Part shown: in pieces, positions 1 through 8,608 of the stretch
How the letters are laid out: each line of letters begins with the position of its first letter
How positions within the stretch are numbered: position 1 is the first letter of the stretch
Source of the DNA: Mycobacterium marseillense
GTDB taxonomy: Bacteria > Actinomycetota > Actinomycetes > Mycobacteriales > Mycobacteriaceae
Direction: 5' to 3'
DNA: 64,000 nucleotides
NCBI RefSeq assembly: GCF_010731675.1
Contig: NZ_AP022584.1
Location: 2,790,001 to 2,854,000 of the forward strand
The notes under the pieces: generated by a model
What the model was told of the DNA's origin: nothing
What the model saw: the letters and a program-made list of their open reading frames with translations, nothing else
The model's database searches: none
Translations under genes and position numbers: made by a program

Positions 1-244
1 GGCGCTGGTCGGGACCCATCACATCGCAGTGCCCGTCGGGCACGAGGTAGGAACTGGCACCGTTGGGAATCAGCCGGGTGACGGCCACGCAGCGCTGCCA
101 GGTGCCGTCGGGCTGCACGGGCCCGTCGCACTTGCTGAGAACGCCGCCCCCGTACTGGCAGCCGGCGCCGGCCGGCGGCGCCCCGGCGATCAGCCCGGCG
201 GCCGTCAGCAGGACCGCCGATGCCGAAACGATGCCGCGCTTCAT
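1..244 (-). CDS. Secreted CDGP-type small protein, 3' end cut by window edge
   Basis: The reading frame opens at an ATG (complement of 242-244) preceded by a good GGGAGG ribosome-binding site and runs off the left edge, so about 81 residues are visible. The N-terminus is a signal peptide: a KR pair followed by a hydrophobic, Ala/Gly-rich stretch ending in an A-G-A cleavage-like site near residue 27. The mature part begins with a cysteine and contains CDGPVQPDGTWQRC, the hallmark of small secreted mycobacterial proteins annotated as CDGP-domain proteins, plus a further Cys (GHCD) that may form disulfides. Function unknown; export and disulfides are inferred. The frame is not an overlapping shadow because it has both signal peptide and family motif. 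Confidence 0.75.
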   Translation of the reverse strand, partial: MKRGIVSASAVLLTAAGLIAGAPPAGAGCQYGGGVLSKCDGPVQPDGTWQRCVAVTRLIPNGASSYLVPDGHCDVMGPDQR

Positions 245-332
245 GGTCGCCTCCCGTCGCCGCGCCCCCGGGGTCTGCGGCGTTGCCGAGTGCCTGTGAC
301 GCTACCGCGTGCGCACCTGGTCTGCGTAGGGA

Positions 333-512
333 TCAGCGCAGGGTGCGGTCGGCCTTGGCGATGCAGCGGTAAAGCTCCGCGCCGTAGGGGACGGCGATGA
401 CCCCGGCCCCGGCGGCGGCGAGACAGCCGCCGGGCAGCCGGTTTCGCTTCCACCGCAGCCGCCACGCGTCCCGGGACCGCGGGGTCAGGGCAGCCAAACG
501 CTCACGGCTCAA
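333..512 (-). CDS. Small hypothetical protein coupled to pseudouridine synthase
   Basis: A 59-codon frame starts at a TTG overlapping the last codons of the upstream pseudouridine synthase (its TGA is at 502-504) and ends with TGA at 333-335. The sequence starts with a basic segment (RSRDAWRLRWKRNRLPGG) followed by a short apolar run (CLAAAGAGVIAVPYG) and a polar tail ending DRTLR. The basic-then-apolar pattern fits a tiny membrane-associated protein. The overlap would allow translational coupling. I know no family for it. No other frame in this gap looks coding. The non-ATG start and short length keep confidence moderate. Confidence 0.45.
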   Translation of the reverse strand: MSRERLAALTPRSRDAWRLRWKRNRLPGGCLAAAGAGVIAVPYGAELYRCIAKADRTLR

Positions 513-1362
513 CTCGGCGGCTGACGAACTCGCGGCGCTCGCCGGTGCGCGGGTCGGTGAACTCGATGCGCCGCGCCAACAACCGCAGCGGCGTGCTGAA
601 GTCGTCGACCGCTACGTCAATCACGTTGGGGTACAACGGATCCCCTTCGATCGGTATACCCAGCGAGGCCATGTGCACGCGCAGCTGGTGGGTGCGTCCG
701 GTGCGGGGGGTCAGCCGGTAGAGCCCGTCCGCACTCAACAGCTCGACCAGGGTCTCGGCGTTGGGCGCACCCGGCTCGCAGATCGCCTGCAGTTGACCCC
801 GGCGTTTGACGATGCGGCTTTCCACCACGCGGGGCAGCCGCAGCGCCGGCTCGACGGCGGCCCGGGCCAGATACGTCTTGCGCACCAGACCCCGCGAGAA
901 CAGCGTCTGGAACGCACCGCGCACCTCGCGGCGCGCGGTGAACACCAGCACCCCGGCGGTCAGCCGGTCCAGCCGGTGCGCCGGGCTCAGCTCCGGCAGC
1001 CCCAGCTCGCGGCGCAGCCGCACCAGCGCGGTCTGCGCGACGTGGCGTCCCCGCGGCATGGTGGCCAAAAAGTGTGGCTTGTCGACGACCACGATGTCGT
1101 CGTCGCGATGCAGCACCGGGATCTCGAACGGCACCGGCACCTCGTCGGGCAGCTCGCGGTAGAGGTAGACGCTCGCCCCGGCGGGCAGCACGGTGGCGGC
1201 ATCGATCACCGCGCCGTCGGCACCCACCACCTCCCCGGCCAGCACCTTGGCGCGGGCCCGCGCGCCGAAGCGGGCGCTCAGCTCGGCCAGCACCGGGCCA
1301 CCCCGCAGCCGCACCCGGGCCGGGCCGAGCCCGTCGCGCACGGGAAGCGGGGCGGGTCTCAC
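502..1362 (-). CDS. RluA-family pseudouridine synthase (Rv3300c-like)
   Basis: Predicted cytoplasmic RNA pseudouridine synthase, converting specific uridines in rRNA or tRNA to pseudouridine. The 286-residue protein carries the RluA catalytic signature HRLDRLTAGV, whose Asp is the nucleophile, and downstream family blocks (RTGRTHQLRVH, then GDPLYP). I chose the GTG at 1360-1362 because it overlaps the stop of glpD2 by 4 bp (GTGA), and the upstream extension of the open frame is arginine/glycine-rich antisense-like sequence that merely overlaps glpD2. This length matches the roughly 300-residue M. tuberculosis homologue. It is probably co-transcribed with glpD2. The RNA target cannot be read from sequence. 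Confidence 0.9.
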   Translation of the reverse strand: MRPAPLPVRDGLGPARVRLRGGPVLAELSARFGARARAKVLAGEVVGADGAVIDAATVLPAGASVYLYRELPDEVPVPFEIPVLHRDDDIVVVDKPHFLATMPRGRHVAQTALVRLRRELGLPELSPAHRLDRLTAGVLVFTARREVRGAFQTLFSRGLVRKTYLARAAVEPALRLPRVVESRIVKRRGQLQAICEPGAPNAETLVELLSADGLYRLTPRTGRTHQLRVHMASLGIPIEGDPLYPNVIDVAVDDFSTPLRLLARRIEFTDPRTGERREFVSRRVEP

Positions 1363-3113
1363 TTGAGCGGGACCGGCTCGAGGATCTCGGCGCGCGCCTC
1401 GGGCGCGCTGGCCCGCAGCTCGTCGGCGGACACGTCGTCGGGCTGGGCCTGGGACAACACCTCGGCCTCCACCCGGGCGGTGTAGTTGGCGACCTCGCGG
1501 TCGATGTCCGCCGCGGACCAACCCAGCACCGGCGCAACCACATCCGCGACTTCGCGGGCACAATCGACACCGCGGTGCGAGTATTCGATGGAGACTCGCA
1601 TCCGGCGGGCCAGGATGTCCTCCAGATGCAAGGCCCCCTCGGCGGTCACGGCATACAGCGCCTCGACCCGCAAATAGCCCGGTGCCTCCTTGATCGGGTC
1701 GAGCAGGTCGGGGCGTTCGTCCGCCAGCGCCAGCACGTCACCGATCAACGACCCGTAGCGGTCCAGCAGGTGGCGCACCCGGTAGGGATGCAGCCCCTGC
1801 AGCTCGGCGACGTGCTCGGCCTGGTTGATGAGCGCGAAGTAGCCGTCGGCGCCCAGCAGGCTGACCTTCTCGGTGATCGACGGCGCCACCCGGGCCGGAA
1901 TGAATTGGGCCGCAGCATCAATCGCGTCGGCGGCCATCACCCGGTAGGTGGTGTACTTGCCACCGGCGATGGCCACCAGCCCCGGTGCGGGCACCGCCAC
2001 GGCGTGCTCGCGGGAAAGCTTCGAGGTTTCCTCGCTCTCCCCGGCCAGCAGCGGCCGCAGCCCCGCGTACACCCCGTCGATGTCGGCGTGGGTCAACGGT
2101 ATGGCCAGCACCGTATTGACGGTTTCCAGGATGTAGTCGATGTCGGCCTTGGTGGCCGCGGGGTGGGCCAGGTCGAGATCCCAGTCGGTGTCGGTGGTTC
2201 CGATGATCCAGTGGCTCCCCCACGGGATGACGAACATGACCGACTTCTCGGTGCGCAGGATGATCGCGACGTCGCTGACGATGCGGTCGCGCGGCACCAC
2301 GATGTGCACGCCCTTGGAGGCTCGCACCTGAAATCGCCCGCGCTGCTTGGACAATGCCTGGATCTCGTCGGTCCACACCCCAGTCGCGTTCACCACGACA
2401 TGGCCGCGGACTTCGGTGACCGCGCCGTCCTCGGAGTCGCGGACCCGCACCCCGGTGACTCGATCGCCCTCGCGCAGCAGGGCGACGACCTGGGTGGAGG
2501 TACGCACCACCACGCCGTAGTGCGCGGCGGTGCGCGCAACCGTCATGGTGTGCCGGGCGTCGTCGACAACCGTGTCGTGGTAACGGATTCCGCCGATCAG
2601 CGAGCTGCGCTTGAGGCCCGGGCTCAACCGCAACGCGCCCGCGCGGGTCAAATGCTTTTGCGCCGGAACGGATTTCGCCCCACCAAGGCGGTCGTAGAGA
2701 AAGATGCCGGCCGCGATGTACGGGCGCTCCCACATGCGATTGGTCAGCGGGAACAGGAATGGCATCGGCTTGACCAGGTGCGGCGCCAGCGTGGTCAGCG
2801 ACAGCTCGCGCTCGTAGAGCGCCTCGCGCACCAGACCGAACTCCAGTTGCTCGAGGTAGCGCAGGCCGCCGTGGAACATCTTCGACGAGCGGCTCGAGGT
2901 GCCCGAGGCGAAGTCGCGCGCTTCCACCAGCGCCACCTTGAGCCCGCGGGTCGCAGCGTCCAGCGCGCAGCCCGAACCCACCACGCCGCCGCCAATCACC
3001 ACCACGTCGAACTGCTCGGCGCCCAGCCTTTCCCAGGCCGCCCGCCGCTGCTCCGGTCCCAGCACGGACACCGGCGAGCTTCGCTGGGTGGACGCGTGGA
3101 TGGGATCAGTCAC
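1359..3113 (-). CDS. glpD2: FAD-dependent glycerol-3-phosphate dehydrogenase GlpD2
   Basis: Membrane-associated flavoprotein oxidising sn-glycerol-3-phosphate to dihydroxyacetone phosphate and passing electrons to quinone, linking glycerol and lipid catabolism to respiration. The 584-residue product has the N-terminal FAD dinucleotide-binding motif GGGVVG at about residues 41-46, the conserved SSRSSKMFHGGLRYLE block, and the C-terminal helical domain of class I GlpD enzymes. Length equals that of M. tuberculosis GlpD2 (about 585). It starts at a GTG with GAGGAG upstream. lpdA lies 59 bp upstream on the same strand, an arrangement known from M. tuberculosis, and both proteins feed or use quinones. 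The phoY1 gene expected downstream from the M. tuberculosis order is absent. Confidence 0.95.
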   Translation of the reverse strand: MTDPIHASTQRSSPVSVLGPEQRRAAWERLGAEQFDVVVIGGGVVGSGCALDAATRGLKVALVEARDFASGTSSRSSKMFHGGLRYLEQLEFGLVREALYERELSLTTLAPHLVKPMPFLFPLTNRMWERPYIAAGIFLYDRLGGAKSVPAQKHLTRAGALRLSPGLKRSSLIGGIRYHDTVVDDARHTMTVARTAAHYGVVVRTSTQVVALLREGDRVTGVRVRDSEDGAVTEVRGHVVVNATGVWTDEIQALSKQRGRFQVRASKGVHIVVPRDRIVSDVAIILRTEKSVMFVIPWGSHWIIGTTDTDWDLDLAHPAATKADIDYILETVNTVLAIPLTHADIDGVYAGLRPLLAGESEETSKLSREHAVAVPAPGLVAIAGGKYTTYRVMAADAIDAAAQFIPARVAPSITEKVSLLGADGYFALINQAEHVAELQGLHPYRVRHLLDRYGSLIGDVLALADERPDLLDPIKEAPGYLRVEALYAVTAEGALHLEDILARRMRVSIEYSHRGVDCAREVADVVAPVLGWSAADIDREVANYTARVEAEVLSQAQPDDVSADELRASAPEARAEILEPVPLK

Positions 3114-3172
3114 GACCTGGACTCCTCACTGGGTTACTCGTCAGTAGGGGCGTGCTGCACCAAGGCTAACCG

Positions 3173-4603
3173 CTAGTCCAGATCGTCGTGCGCCATGAGC
3201 CGCCGCGCCGCCTCGGTGATCGAGCCGGACAGCGACGGGTACACGGCGAGCGTCTGTGCCAGCTCGTTGACCGTGATGCGGTTCTGCACGGCGACCGCGA
3301 TCGGCAAGATCAGCTCGGAGGCGATCGGCGCCACCACCACACCGCCGATGACCACGCCGGTGGACTTGCGGCAGAACACCTTCACGAAGCCCTGCCGCAG
3401 CCCGGACATCTTCGCGCGCGCGTTGGTGCGCAGCGGCAGCATGATCGTGCGCGCCGACACCGAACCGTCGTCGATCATCGTCTGGGGCACGCCGACGGCC
3501 GCGATCTCGGGCCTGGTGAACACCGTCGCGGCCACGGTGCGCAACCGGATCGGGCTGACGCCCTCGCCCAGCGCGTGATACATCGCGATGCGGCCCTGCA
3601 TCGCGGCGACCGAGGCCAGCGGCAGCAGGCCGGTGCAGTCGCCGGCGGCGTAGATGCCGGTCACCGAGGTCCGCGACACCCGGTCCACGGTCAGGTAGCC
3701 GCCGCGGCCCAACTCGATGCCGACCCGCTCGAGGCCCAGGCCGTCGGTGTTGGGCACCGAACCGATGGTCATCAGGGCGTGGCTGCCCTCGACGGTGCGC
3801 CCGTCGGCGAGGGTGACCAGCACGCCATCCCCGGCGCGGGTGACCGACGCGGCGCGGGCGTTCTTCACCAACTTCACGCCGCGCTCGGAGAACGCGGCCT
3901 CCAGCACTCGGGCGGCGTCGGCGTCCTCGTAGGGCAGCACCCGGTCGCGGCTGGCGACGACCGTCACCGGCACACCCAATTCGGTGTAGGCGTGCACGAA
4001 CTCCGCGCCCGTGACCCCCGACCCGACCACGATGAGATGCTCGGGCAGCGCGGTCAGGTCGTAGAGCTGGCGCCAGGTCAGGATGCGCTCGCCGTCGGGC
4101 TGGGCCGACGGCAGCACCCGCGGACTGGCGCCGGTGGCGATCAGCACCACGTCGGCCTCGTACTCGCTGGTCACGGGGCCGTCGGTCCCCGAATCGGAGT
4201 GGGTCGCCTTGATGTTGTGGCGGGCCAGCCCCGGCGTGGGGTCGATGAGCTCGCCGCGGCCGGCCACCACGTGCACACCCACGCTGAGCAGCTGATCGGT
4301 GATGTCGGCCGACTGATCGGTGGCGAGTTGCTTGACGCGGTGATGGATCTGGGGCAGCGAGAGCTTGGCGTCGTCGATGTCGATCTCGAAGCCCAGCCGC
4401 GGCGCCCGGCGCAACTCCGTGCGCAGCCAGGTCGACGCGATGAACGTCTTGGACGGGACGCAGTCGTCCAGGACGGCCGCTCCACCGATGCCCTCCGAGT
4501 CGATCACCGTGACGTGGGTGGTGTCGGGGTGGGAGGTGGCGGCCACCAGCGCGGCTTCGTAACCGGCCGGGCCGCCCCCGAGGATCACGATGCGGGTCGC
4601 CAC
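3173..4603 (-). CDS. lpdA: NAD(P)H quinone reductase LpdA
   Basis: Flavoprotein of the pyridine nucleotide-disulfide oxidoreductase family. The M. tuberculosis orthologue Rv3303c works as an NAD(P)H:quinone reductase rather than a lipoamide dehydrogenase. Visible: FAD-binding GGGPAG at residues 9-14, a second nucleotide-binding motif (VVGSGVTGAEF) in the middle, and a C-terminal dimerisation domain. The redox-active CxxxxC of true lipoamide dehydrogenases is missing: only one Cys (about 48, in DDCVPSK) remains, as in Rv3303c. Length 476. The start GTG (4601-4603) lies 6 nt after TAGGTT, so the mRNA is probably leaderless. It heads the likely lpdA-glpD2-pseudouridine synthase transcription unit. 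Confidence 0.94.
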   Translation of the reverse strand: MATRIVILGGGPAGYEAALVAATSHPDTTHVTVIDSEGIGGAAVLDDCVPSKTFIASTWLRTELRRAPRLGFEIDIDDAKLSLPQIHHRVKQLATDQSADITDQLLSVGVHVVAGRGELIDPTPGLARHNIKATHSDSGTDGPVTSEYEADVVLIATGASPRVLPSAQPDGERILTWRQLYDLTALPEHLIVVGSGVTGAEFVHAYTELGVPVTVVASRDRVLPYEDADAARVLEAAFSERGVKLVKNARAASVTRAGDGVLVTLADGRTVEGSHALMTIGSVPNTDGLGLERVGIELGRGGYLTVDRVSRTSVTGIYAAGDCTGLLPLASVAAMQGRIAMYHALGEGVSPIRLRTVAATVFTRPEIAAVGVPQTMIDDGSVSARTIMLPLRTNARAKMSGLRQGFVKVFCRKSTGVVIGGVVVAPIASELILPIAVAVQNRITVNELAQTLAVYPSLSGSITEAARRLMAHDDLD

Positions 4604-4609
4604 AGCCCT

Positions 4610-4615
4610 AACCTA
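4610..4615 (-). promoter_or_regulatory. -10 hexamer of lpdA (leaderless)
   Basis: On the minus strand TAGGTT is followed by 6 nt and then the GTG of lpdA. A TAnnnT hexamer 6-9 nt before a start codon is the usual pattern of leaderless mycobacterial transcripts. Confidence 0.55.
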
Positions 4616-4673
4616 ACGAAGCCGGCCGCCCCCCGCGCAACGCTCGGGGGAAGACCAGGCCAGCTCGGACGTC

Positions 4674-4679
4674 TAAGCT
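4674..4679 (+). promoter_or_regulatory. -10 hexamer of the Rv3304-like gene
   Basis: TAAGCT ends 8 nt before the GTG at 4688, and no ribosome-binding site is visible in between, so this gene is probably transcribed as a leaderless mRNA. It faces away from the lpdA promoter, giving two divergent promoters within about 70 bp. Confidence 0.5.
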
Positions 4680-4687
4680 TTCACCCT

Positions 4688-5167
4688 GTGCCGCTCTACG
4701 CCGCGTACGGGTCGAACATGGACCCCGAGCAGATGCTGAAGCGCGCACCCCATTCGCCGATGGCCGGAACGGGCTGGCTGCACGGGTGGCGGTTGACCTT
4801 CGGCGGCGAGGACATCGGCTGGGAGGGCGCGCTGGCCACGGTGGTCGAGGACCCCGGCTCCAAGGTGTTCGTCGTCCTCTACGACATGACGCCGGCCGAC
4901 GAGATCAACCTGGACCGCTGGGAAGGCTCGGAGTTCGGCGTCCACCAGAAGATCCGGTGCCGGGTCGAGCGCATCTCGTCGGACACCACCACCGACCCGG
5001 TCCTGGCGTGGCTGTACGTGCTGGACGCGTGGGAGGGCGGCCTGCCGTCGGCCCGATACATCGGAGTCATGGCGGACGCCGCCGAAATAGCTGGCGCCCC
5101 AAGCGATTACGTGCACAGCCTGCGCACCCGCCCGGCCCGCAACATCGGCCCGGGCACCAGCGCCTGA
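4688..5167 (+). CDS. Gamma-glutamylcyclotransferase-like protein (Rv3304-like)
   Basis: The 159-residue protein begins VPLYAAYGSNMDPEQM; the YGSNM loop near residues 7-11 is the hallmark of the gamma-glutamylcyclotransferase/AIG2-like fold. Related enzymes release 5-oxoproline from gamma-glutamyl compounds, but small bacterial members often have unknown substrates. Length and sequence match the conserved Rv3304 protein that is divergent from lpdA in M. tuberculosis. The GTG was chosen because a TAAGCT -10 lies 8 nt upstream and the YGSN motif must sit at the very N-terminus. The long open frame upstream overlaps lpdA in antisense and is not coding. Cytoplasmic; no signal peptide. Confidence 0.88.
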   Translation: MPLYAAYGSNMDPEQMLKRAPHSPMAGTGWLHGWRLTFGGEDIGWEGALATVVEDPGSKVFVVLYDMTPADEINLDRWEGSEFGVHQKIRCRVERISSDTTTDPVLAWLYVLDAWEGGLPSARYIGVMADAAEIAGAPSDYVHSLRTRPARNIGPGTSA

Positions 5168-5320
5168 CGAGCGCGAGCGCGGAAATTCATTCGCGCGCCC
5201 GCGACAGAAAGAGTAGACAGACAAGTCGATGATGCACGCCCGATTCGGGGTGCGCTGCCCAGTAAGGTAATTCGACTGTCCATCCTGTCCACACCGGTTC
5301 TCGCCGACGCGCTGGCGCGT

Positions 5321-6187
5321 GTGTTCGCCGCCGCGGTCAATCCGACCCCCAAGGCCGCCGTGCGCTTCCCCGAGGTCGCGGGCCGCACCAGCGAAGTCAC
5401 CATCCCCACGCGGCACGGCCCCACCCGCGCGACCGTGTATCACCCGCCGGCGGGCACGACCGACCCGCCCGTCTACGTCAACGTGCACGGCGGCGGGTTC
5501 GTGGTCGGGCACCCCGAACAGGACGACCCGTGGTGCCGGTATCTGGCCGCCAACGCGGGCGTGGTGGTGATCAACCCCGACTACGTGCTGGCGCCGCGGC
5601 ACCGGTTTCCGGCCGCGGTGCACCAGATCTACGACGTGGTGTGCTGGGCGGCCGGCCCGCACGGGGACTGGGACGGGACGCGGCTGTGCGTCGGCGGCCA
5701 GAGCGCCGGCGGCAACCTGTCGGCCGCCGCCGCCCGGCTCGCGCAGGAGAACGGCGGCCCGCCGATCGCGCTGCAGGTGCTGCACTACGCACCCCTTGAC
5801 CTGGTCACGCCCACCCGCGACAAGCCGTCCGCCCTCGGCCGTCGGGCCATCATGAAACCGTGGATGGGCGAGGTTTTCGACACCGCCTACATACCCGACT
5901 CGGCGCAGCGGCACCACCACCTGGCCTCGCCCGCCTGGGGGAACAACGCCGATGACGTCGCCGGAATCGCGCCGGCGCTGGTCGTGACGGCCGAGCACGA
6001 TCGACTCCGCGACGAAGCCCGCCGGTACGCGGAAAAGCTGGACGCCGCCGCGGCGTTGGCGGAGTACTACGAGGTGGCCGACGTCGACCACGGATACAAC
6101 ATCATGAGCCAGGCCGCCGACGTCACGCGCCGCACGTACGCCCACATCGCCCAACACGTCGTGCGCGCCACGAACGGCGCCCGCTAA
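5321..6187 (+). CDS. HSL-family alpha/beta hydrolase (esterase/lipase)
   Basis: Carboxylic ester hydrolase of the hormone-sensitive-lipase family. Visible are the oxyanion-hole motif HGGGFV (near residue 52), the nucleophile elbow GGQSAGGN, an AEHDRLRDE segment carrying the probable catalytic Asp, and VDHGYN carrying the catalytic His. 288 residues from the GTG at 5321. The frame stays open upstream as far as about 5276 (LSTPVLADALAR reads like real protein) but offers only CTG codons there, so the true N-terminus may be longer. TAAGGT at 5263-5268 is a possible -10. The gene ends by overlapping amiA1 tail-to-tail by 4 bp. Substrate unknown; M. tuberculosis has many Lip paralogues. Confidence 0.85.
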   Translation: MFAAAVNPTPKAAVRFPEVAGRTSEVTIPTRHGPTRATVYHPPAGTTDPPVYVNVHGGGFVVGHPEQDDPWCRYLAANAGVVVINPDYVLAPRHRFPAAVHQIYDVVCWAAGPHGDWDGTRLCVGGQSAGGNLSAAAARLAQENGGPPIALQVLHYAPLDLVTPTRDKPSALGRRAIMKPWMGEVFDTAYIPDSAQRHHHLASPAWGNNADDVAGIAPALVVTAEHDRLRDEARRYAEKLDAAAALAEYYEVADVDHGYNIMSQAADVTRRTYAHIAQHVVRATNGAR

Positions 6188-7362
6188 GGCCGCTCGAACA
6201 CCGCCGACTGCTCGACGATGTTGGCCAGCACCCGCACCCCGATCGCCAGGGCCCGCTCATCGAGATTGAACGTCGGCTGGTGCAGGTCCAGCTGCGGCCC
6301 CACCCCGGGCCAGACCCCCAACCGCGCCATCGCACCGGGGATCTCCTCCAAGTACCAGGAGAAGTCCTCGCCGCCTCCGGACTGGCGGGTGTCGGCCAGC
6401 GCGTCGGGGCCGACGGCTTCGATCGCGTGGGTGAGGATGCGCGTCGAGACGTCCTCGTTGACCACCGGCGGCACGCCGCGGCGGTATTGCAGCGTGTGTT
6501 CGATGGCCAGCGGCGCGAGGAGCCCGGACACGGTCTCGCGGATGATCTCCTCGAGCCCCACCCAGGTCTGCCGGCTCGCGGTGCGCACGGTGCCGGCCAG
6601 CACGCCGGTCTGCGGGATGGCGTTGGCGGCCACCCCGGCATTGACCGCGCCCCACACCAGCACGGTGCCGTTGCGCGGGTCGATGCGGCGCGACAACACC
6701 CCGGGTAGCCCGGTGATCAGCGTGCCCAGCCCGTACACCAGGTCGGCGGTCAGGTGCGGGCGCGAGGTGTGCCCGCCGGGTGAATACAGCGTGATCTCGA
6801 TCTGGTCGGCCGCCGAGGTGATCGGACCGTGCCGGACCGCGATCTTGCCGACCTCCAGCCGGGGATCACAGTGCAGGGCGAAGATCCGCGACACCCCGTT
6901 GATGGCGCCGGCCGCGATGGCGTCGATCGCCCCGCCGGGCATGAGTTCCTCGGCGGCCTGGAAGAGCAGCCGCACCCCGACCGGTAGTTCGGGCACCGAC
7001 GCCAGCGCCATCGCGGTGCCCAACAGAATGGCGGTGTGCGCGTCGTGCCCGCAGGCGTGCGCGACGTTGGGCATGGTGGACGCGTAGGGGGCGCCGGTGC
7101 GTTCGGCCATCGGCAGGGCGTCCATGTCGGCCCGCAGCGCGATCCGGGGCTCGTGCTCGGGTCCGATGTCGCAGACCAGTCCGGTGCCGCCGGGCAGCAC
7201 CTTCGGGTTGAGACCCGCTTCGGCCAACCGCTCGGCGACGAACTGGGTGGTGGCGTACTCCTGGCGGCCCAACTCGGGGTAGCGGTGGATGTGCCGGCGC
7301 CATTCGACCAGGTCTGCGTGATGTGCGGCCAGCCAGGATTCGGCGGCGTCGGCGGGTCTCAT
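6184..7362 (-). CDS. amiA1: M20 family amidohydrolase AmiA1
   Basis: Metal-dependent N-acyl amino acid amidohydrolase/aminoacylase-type peptidase. The 392-residue protein has the M20 metal-site blocks RADMDALP (about 77-84) and HACGHDAHT (102-110), a later catalytic/metal Glu pair (AAEEL), and SGGGEDF near the C-terminus. The lid or dimerisation domain is interposed (YSPGGHTSRPH). ATG at 7360-7362 overlaps the amiB1 stop by 4 bp (ATGA), so the two genes are translationally coupled. The longer open frame upstream is an out-of-frame overlap with amiB1. Length agrees with M. tuberculosis Rv3305c. The natural substrate is not established from sequence. Confidence 0.92.
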   Translation of the reverse strand: MRPADAAESWLAAHHADLVEWRRHIHRYPELGRQEYATTQFVAERLAEAGLNPKVLPGGTGLVCDIGPEHEPRIALRADMDALPMAERTGAPYASTMPNVAHACGHDAHTAILLGTAMALASVPELPVGVRLLFQAAEELMPGGAIDAIAAGAINGVSRIFALHCDPRLEVGKIAVRHGPITSAADQIEITLYSPGGHTSRPHLTADLVYGLGTLITGLPGVLSRRIDPRNGTVLVWGAVNAGVAANAIPQTGVLAGTVRTASRQTWVGLEEIIRETVSGLLAPLAIEHTLQYRRGVPPVVNEDVSTRILTHAIEAVGPDALADTRQSGGGEDFSWYLEEIPGAMARLGVWPGVGPQLDLHQPTFNLDERALAIGVRVLANIVEQSAVFERP

Positions 7363-8561
7363 GCGCGCTCCCCGCCGCGTCTGCGTTCGTGCGCCGCCAT
7401 CACCCGGTCGCGTTCGGCGGGCGTCTGGGCCAGCCGGACCACCGTGCGCGCCAGCATGATCGCGCCCTCGATCACGGCGCGGTCGGCGCTGGGATTGGCG
7501 GCGGCGGCGGCGAAGCCGCGCTGGTGAACCATGGCCCCGCCGGAATCGAGCCCGATCACCGGGTGGATCCCGGGCAGCACCTGGGTCACGTTGCCCATGT
7601 CGGTGCTGCCCATGGGCAGCGCCGCCTCGTACTCGCGGGCCACCGGTTCGCGGCCCAGCCTGCTCATCTCGTCGCGAAAGACGTCGGCCAGCCATTGGTC
7701 GGGGGTGAGCTCGTCGTAGGCCGGTGCCGGGTTGTCGATGTCGTATTCGCAGCCGGTGGCCAGCGCGCCCGCGGCGAAGCAGGCGTACATCCTGCCCTCG
7801 AGCTCGCGGAGCGAATCGGCCTCGACCGCGCGCATCGCGTACTCCAACTTCGCGCGCCCGGGAATGACGTTGACCGCCTGGCCGCCGTCGGTGACGATCC
7901 CGTGCACCAGCTGCCCGGGCGCCAGTTGCTGGCGCAGCAGGCCGATGGCCACCTGCGCGACGGTCACGGCGTCGACGGCGTTGATCCCCAGGTGCGGCGC
8001 GACGGCCGCGTGGGATTCCTTGCCGCGGTACGTGACGGTCGCCTCGGACAGGGCCAGCGAACGGGCCGCGGCGATATCGGTCGGCCCGGGATGGAGCATC
8101 ACCGCCGCGGCGATGTCATCGAACACCCCGGCCCGCAACAACAGCGCCTTGCCGCCGCCGGCCTCCTCGGCGGGAGTCCCCAGCAGCGCCACCCGCAAGC
8201 CCAGCTCGTCGGCAACCTCGGCCAGCGCCAGCGCGGTGCCCACCGCCGACGCCGCGATGATGTTGTGGCCGCAGGCGTGCCCGATCTCGGGCAGCGCGTC
8301 GTATTCGGCGCACACCCCGACGGTCAGCGGCCCGCTGCCGAACTCGGCGCGAAAGGCGGTGTCCAGGCCGCCGGCGGCCGCCGTGATCTCGAAGCCGCGC
8401 TCGGCGACCAATGCCTGCGCCTTGGCGCAGCTCCGGTGCTCGGCGAATGCCAGTTCAGGCTCGGCGTGGATGGCGTGCGACAACTCGACAAGGTCGCCAC
8501 CGCGCCGCCGCACGACAGCTTCGACGCTGTCTAACGGGCTGTCTGAGGGGGCGAGGGGCAC
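7359..8561 (-). CDS. amiB1: M20 family amidohydrolase AmiB1
   Basis: Second M20 amidohydrolase (400 residues), paralogous to AmiA1 and transcribed first. Motifs: CAEYDALPEIGHACGHN, which supplies the dinuclear metal ligands, PAEEAGGGK with the catalytic Glu, and a dimerisation segment containing GKESHAAV. The enzyme probably hydrolyses an amide bond in N-acyl amino acids or peptides in the cytoplasm. Starts at a GTG; CATACT on the minus strand 6 nt upstream suggests a leaderless start. It shares an operon with amiA1 as in M. tuberculosis Rv3306c-Rv3305c. The pair may form hetero-oligomers, which is inference only. Confidence 0.92.
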   Translation of the reverse strand: MPLAPSDSPLDSVEAVVRRRGGDLVELSHAIHAEPELAFAEHRSCAKAQALVAERGFEITAAAGGLDTAFRAEFGSGPLTVGVCAEYDALPEIGHACGHNIIAASAVGTALALAEVADELGLRVALLGTPAEEAGGGKALLLRAGVFDDIAAAVMLHPGPTDIAAARSLALSEATVTYRGKESHAAVAPHLGINAVDAVTVAQVAIGLLRQQLAPGQLVHGIVTDGGQAVNVIPGRAKLEYAMRAVEADSLRELEGRMYACFAAGALATGCEYDIDNPAPAYDELTPDQWLADVFRDEMSRLGREPVAREYEAALPMGSTDMGNVTQVLPGIHPVIGLDSGGAMVHQRGFAAAAANPSADRAVIEGAIMLARTVVRLAQTPAERDRVMAAHERRRGGERA

Positions 8562-8608
8562 TCTCGCAGTATGTCACTCACCGACGTACGGGCCTGAGGC
8601 CCTGAGGG

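Noticed and set aside
1074..3176. 700-codon open frame on the plus strand opposite glpD2
   Set aside because: High-GC antisense shadow: Arg/Gly/His/Gln-rich composition without domain signatures, while the minus strand encodes a full-length GlpD2.
3173..4603. Annotation of this gene as lipoamide dehydrogenase
   Set aside because: Only one of the two redox cysteines is present, as in the M. tuberculosis quinone reductase LpdA.
3188..4687. Upstream part of a 659-codon plus-strand frame running into the Rv3304-like gene
   Set aside because: Antisense to lpdA; the recognisable protein and its -10 hexamer begin at 4688.
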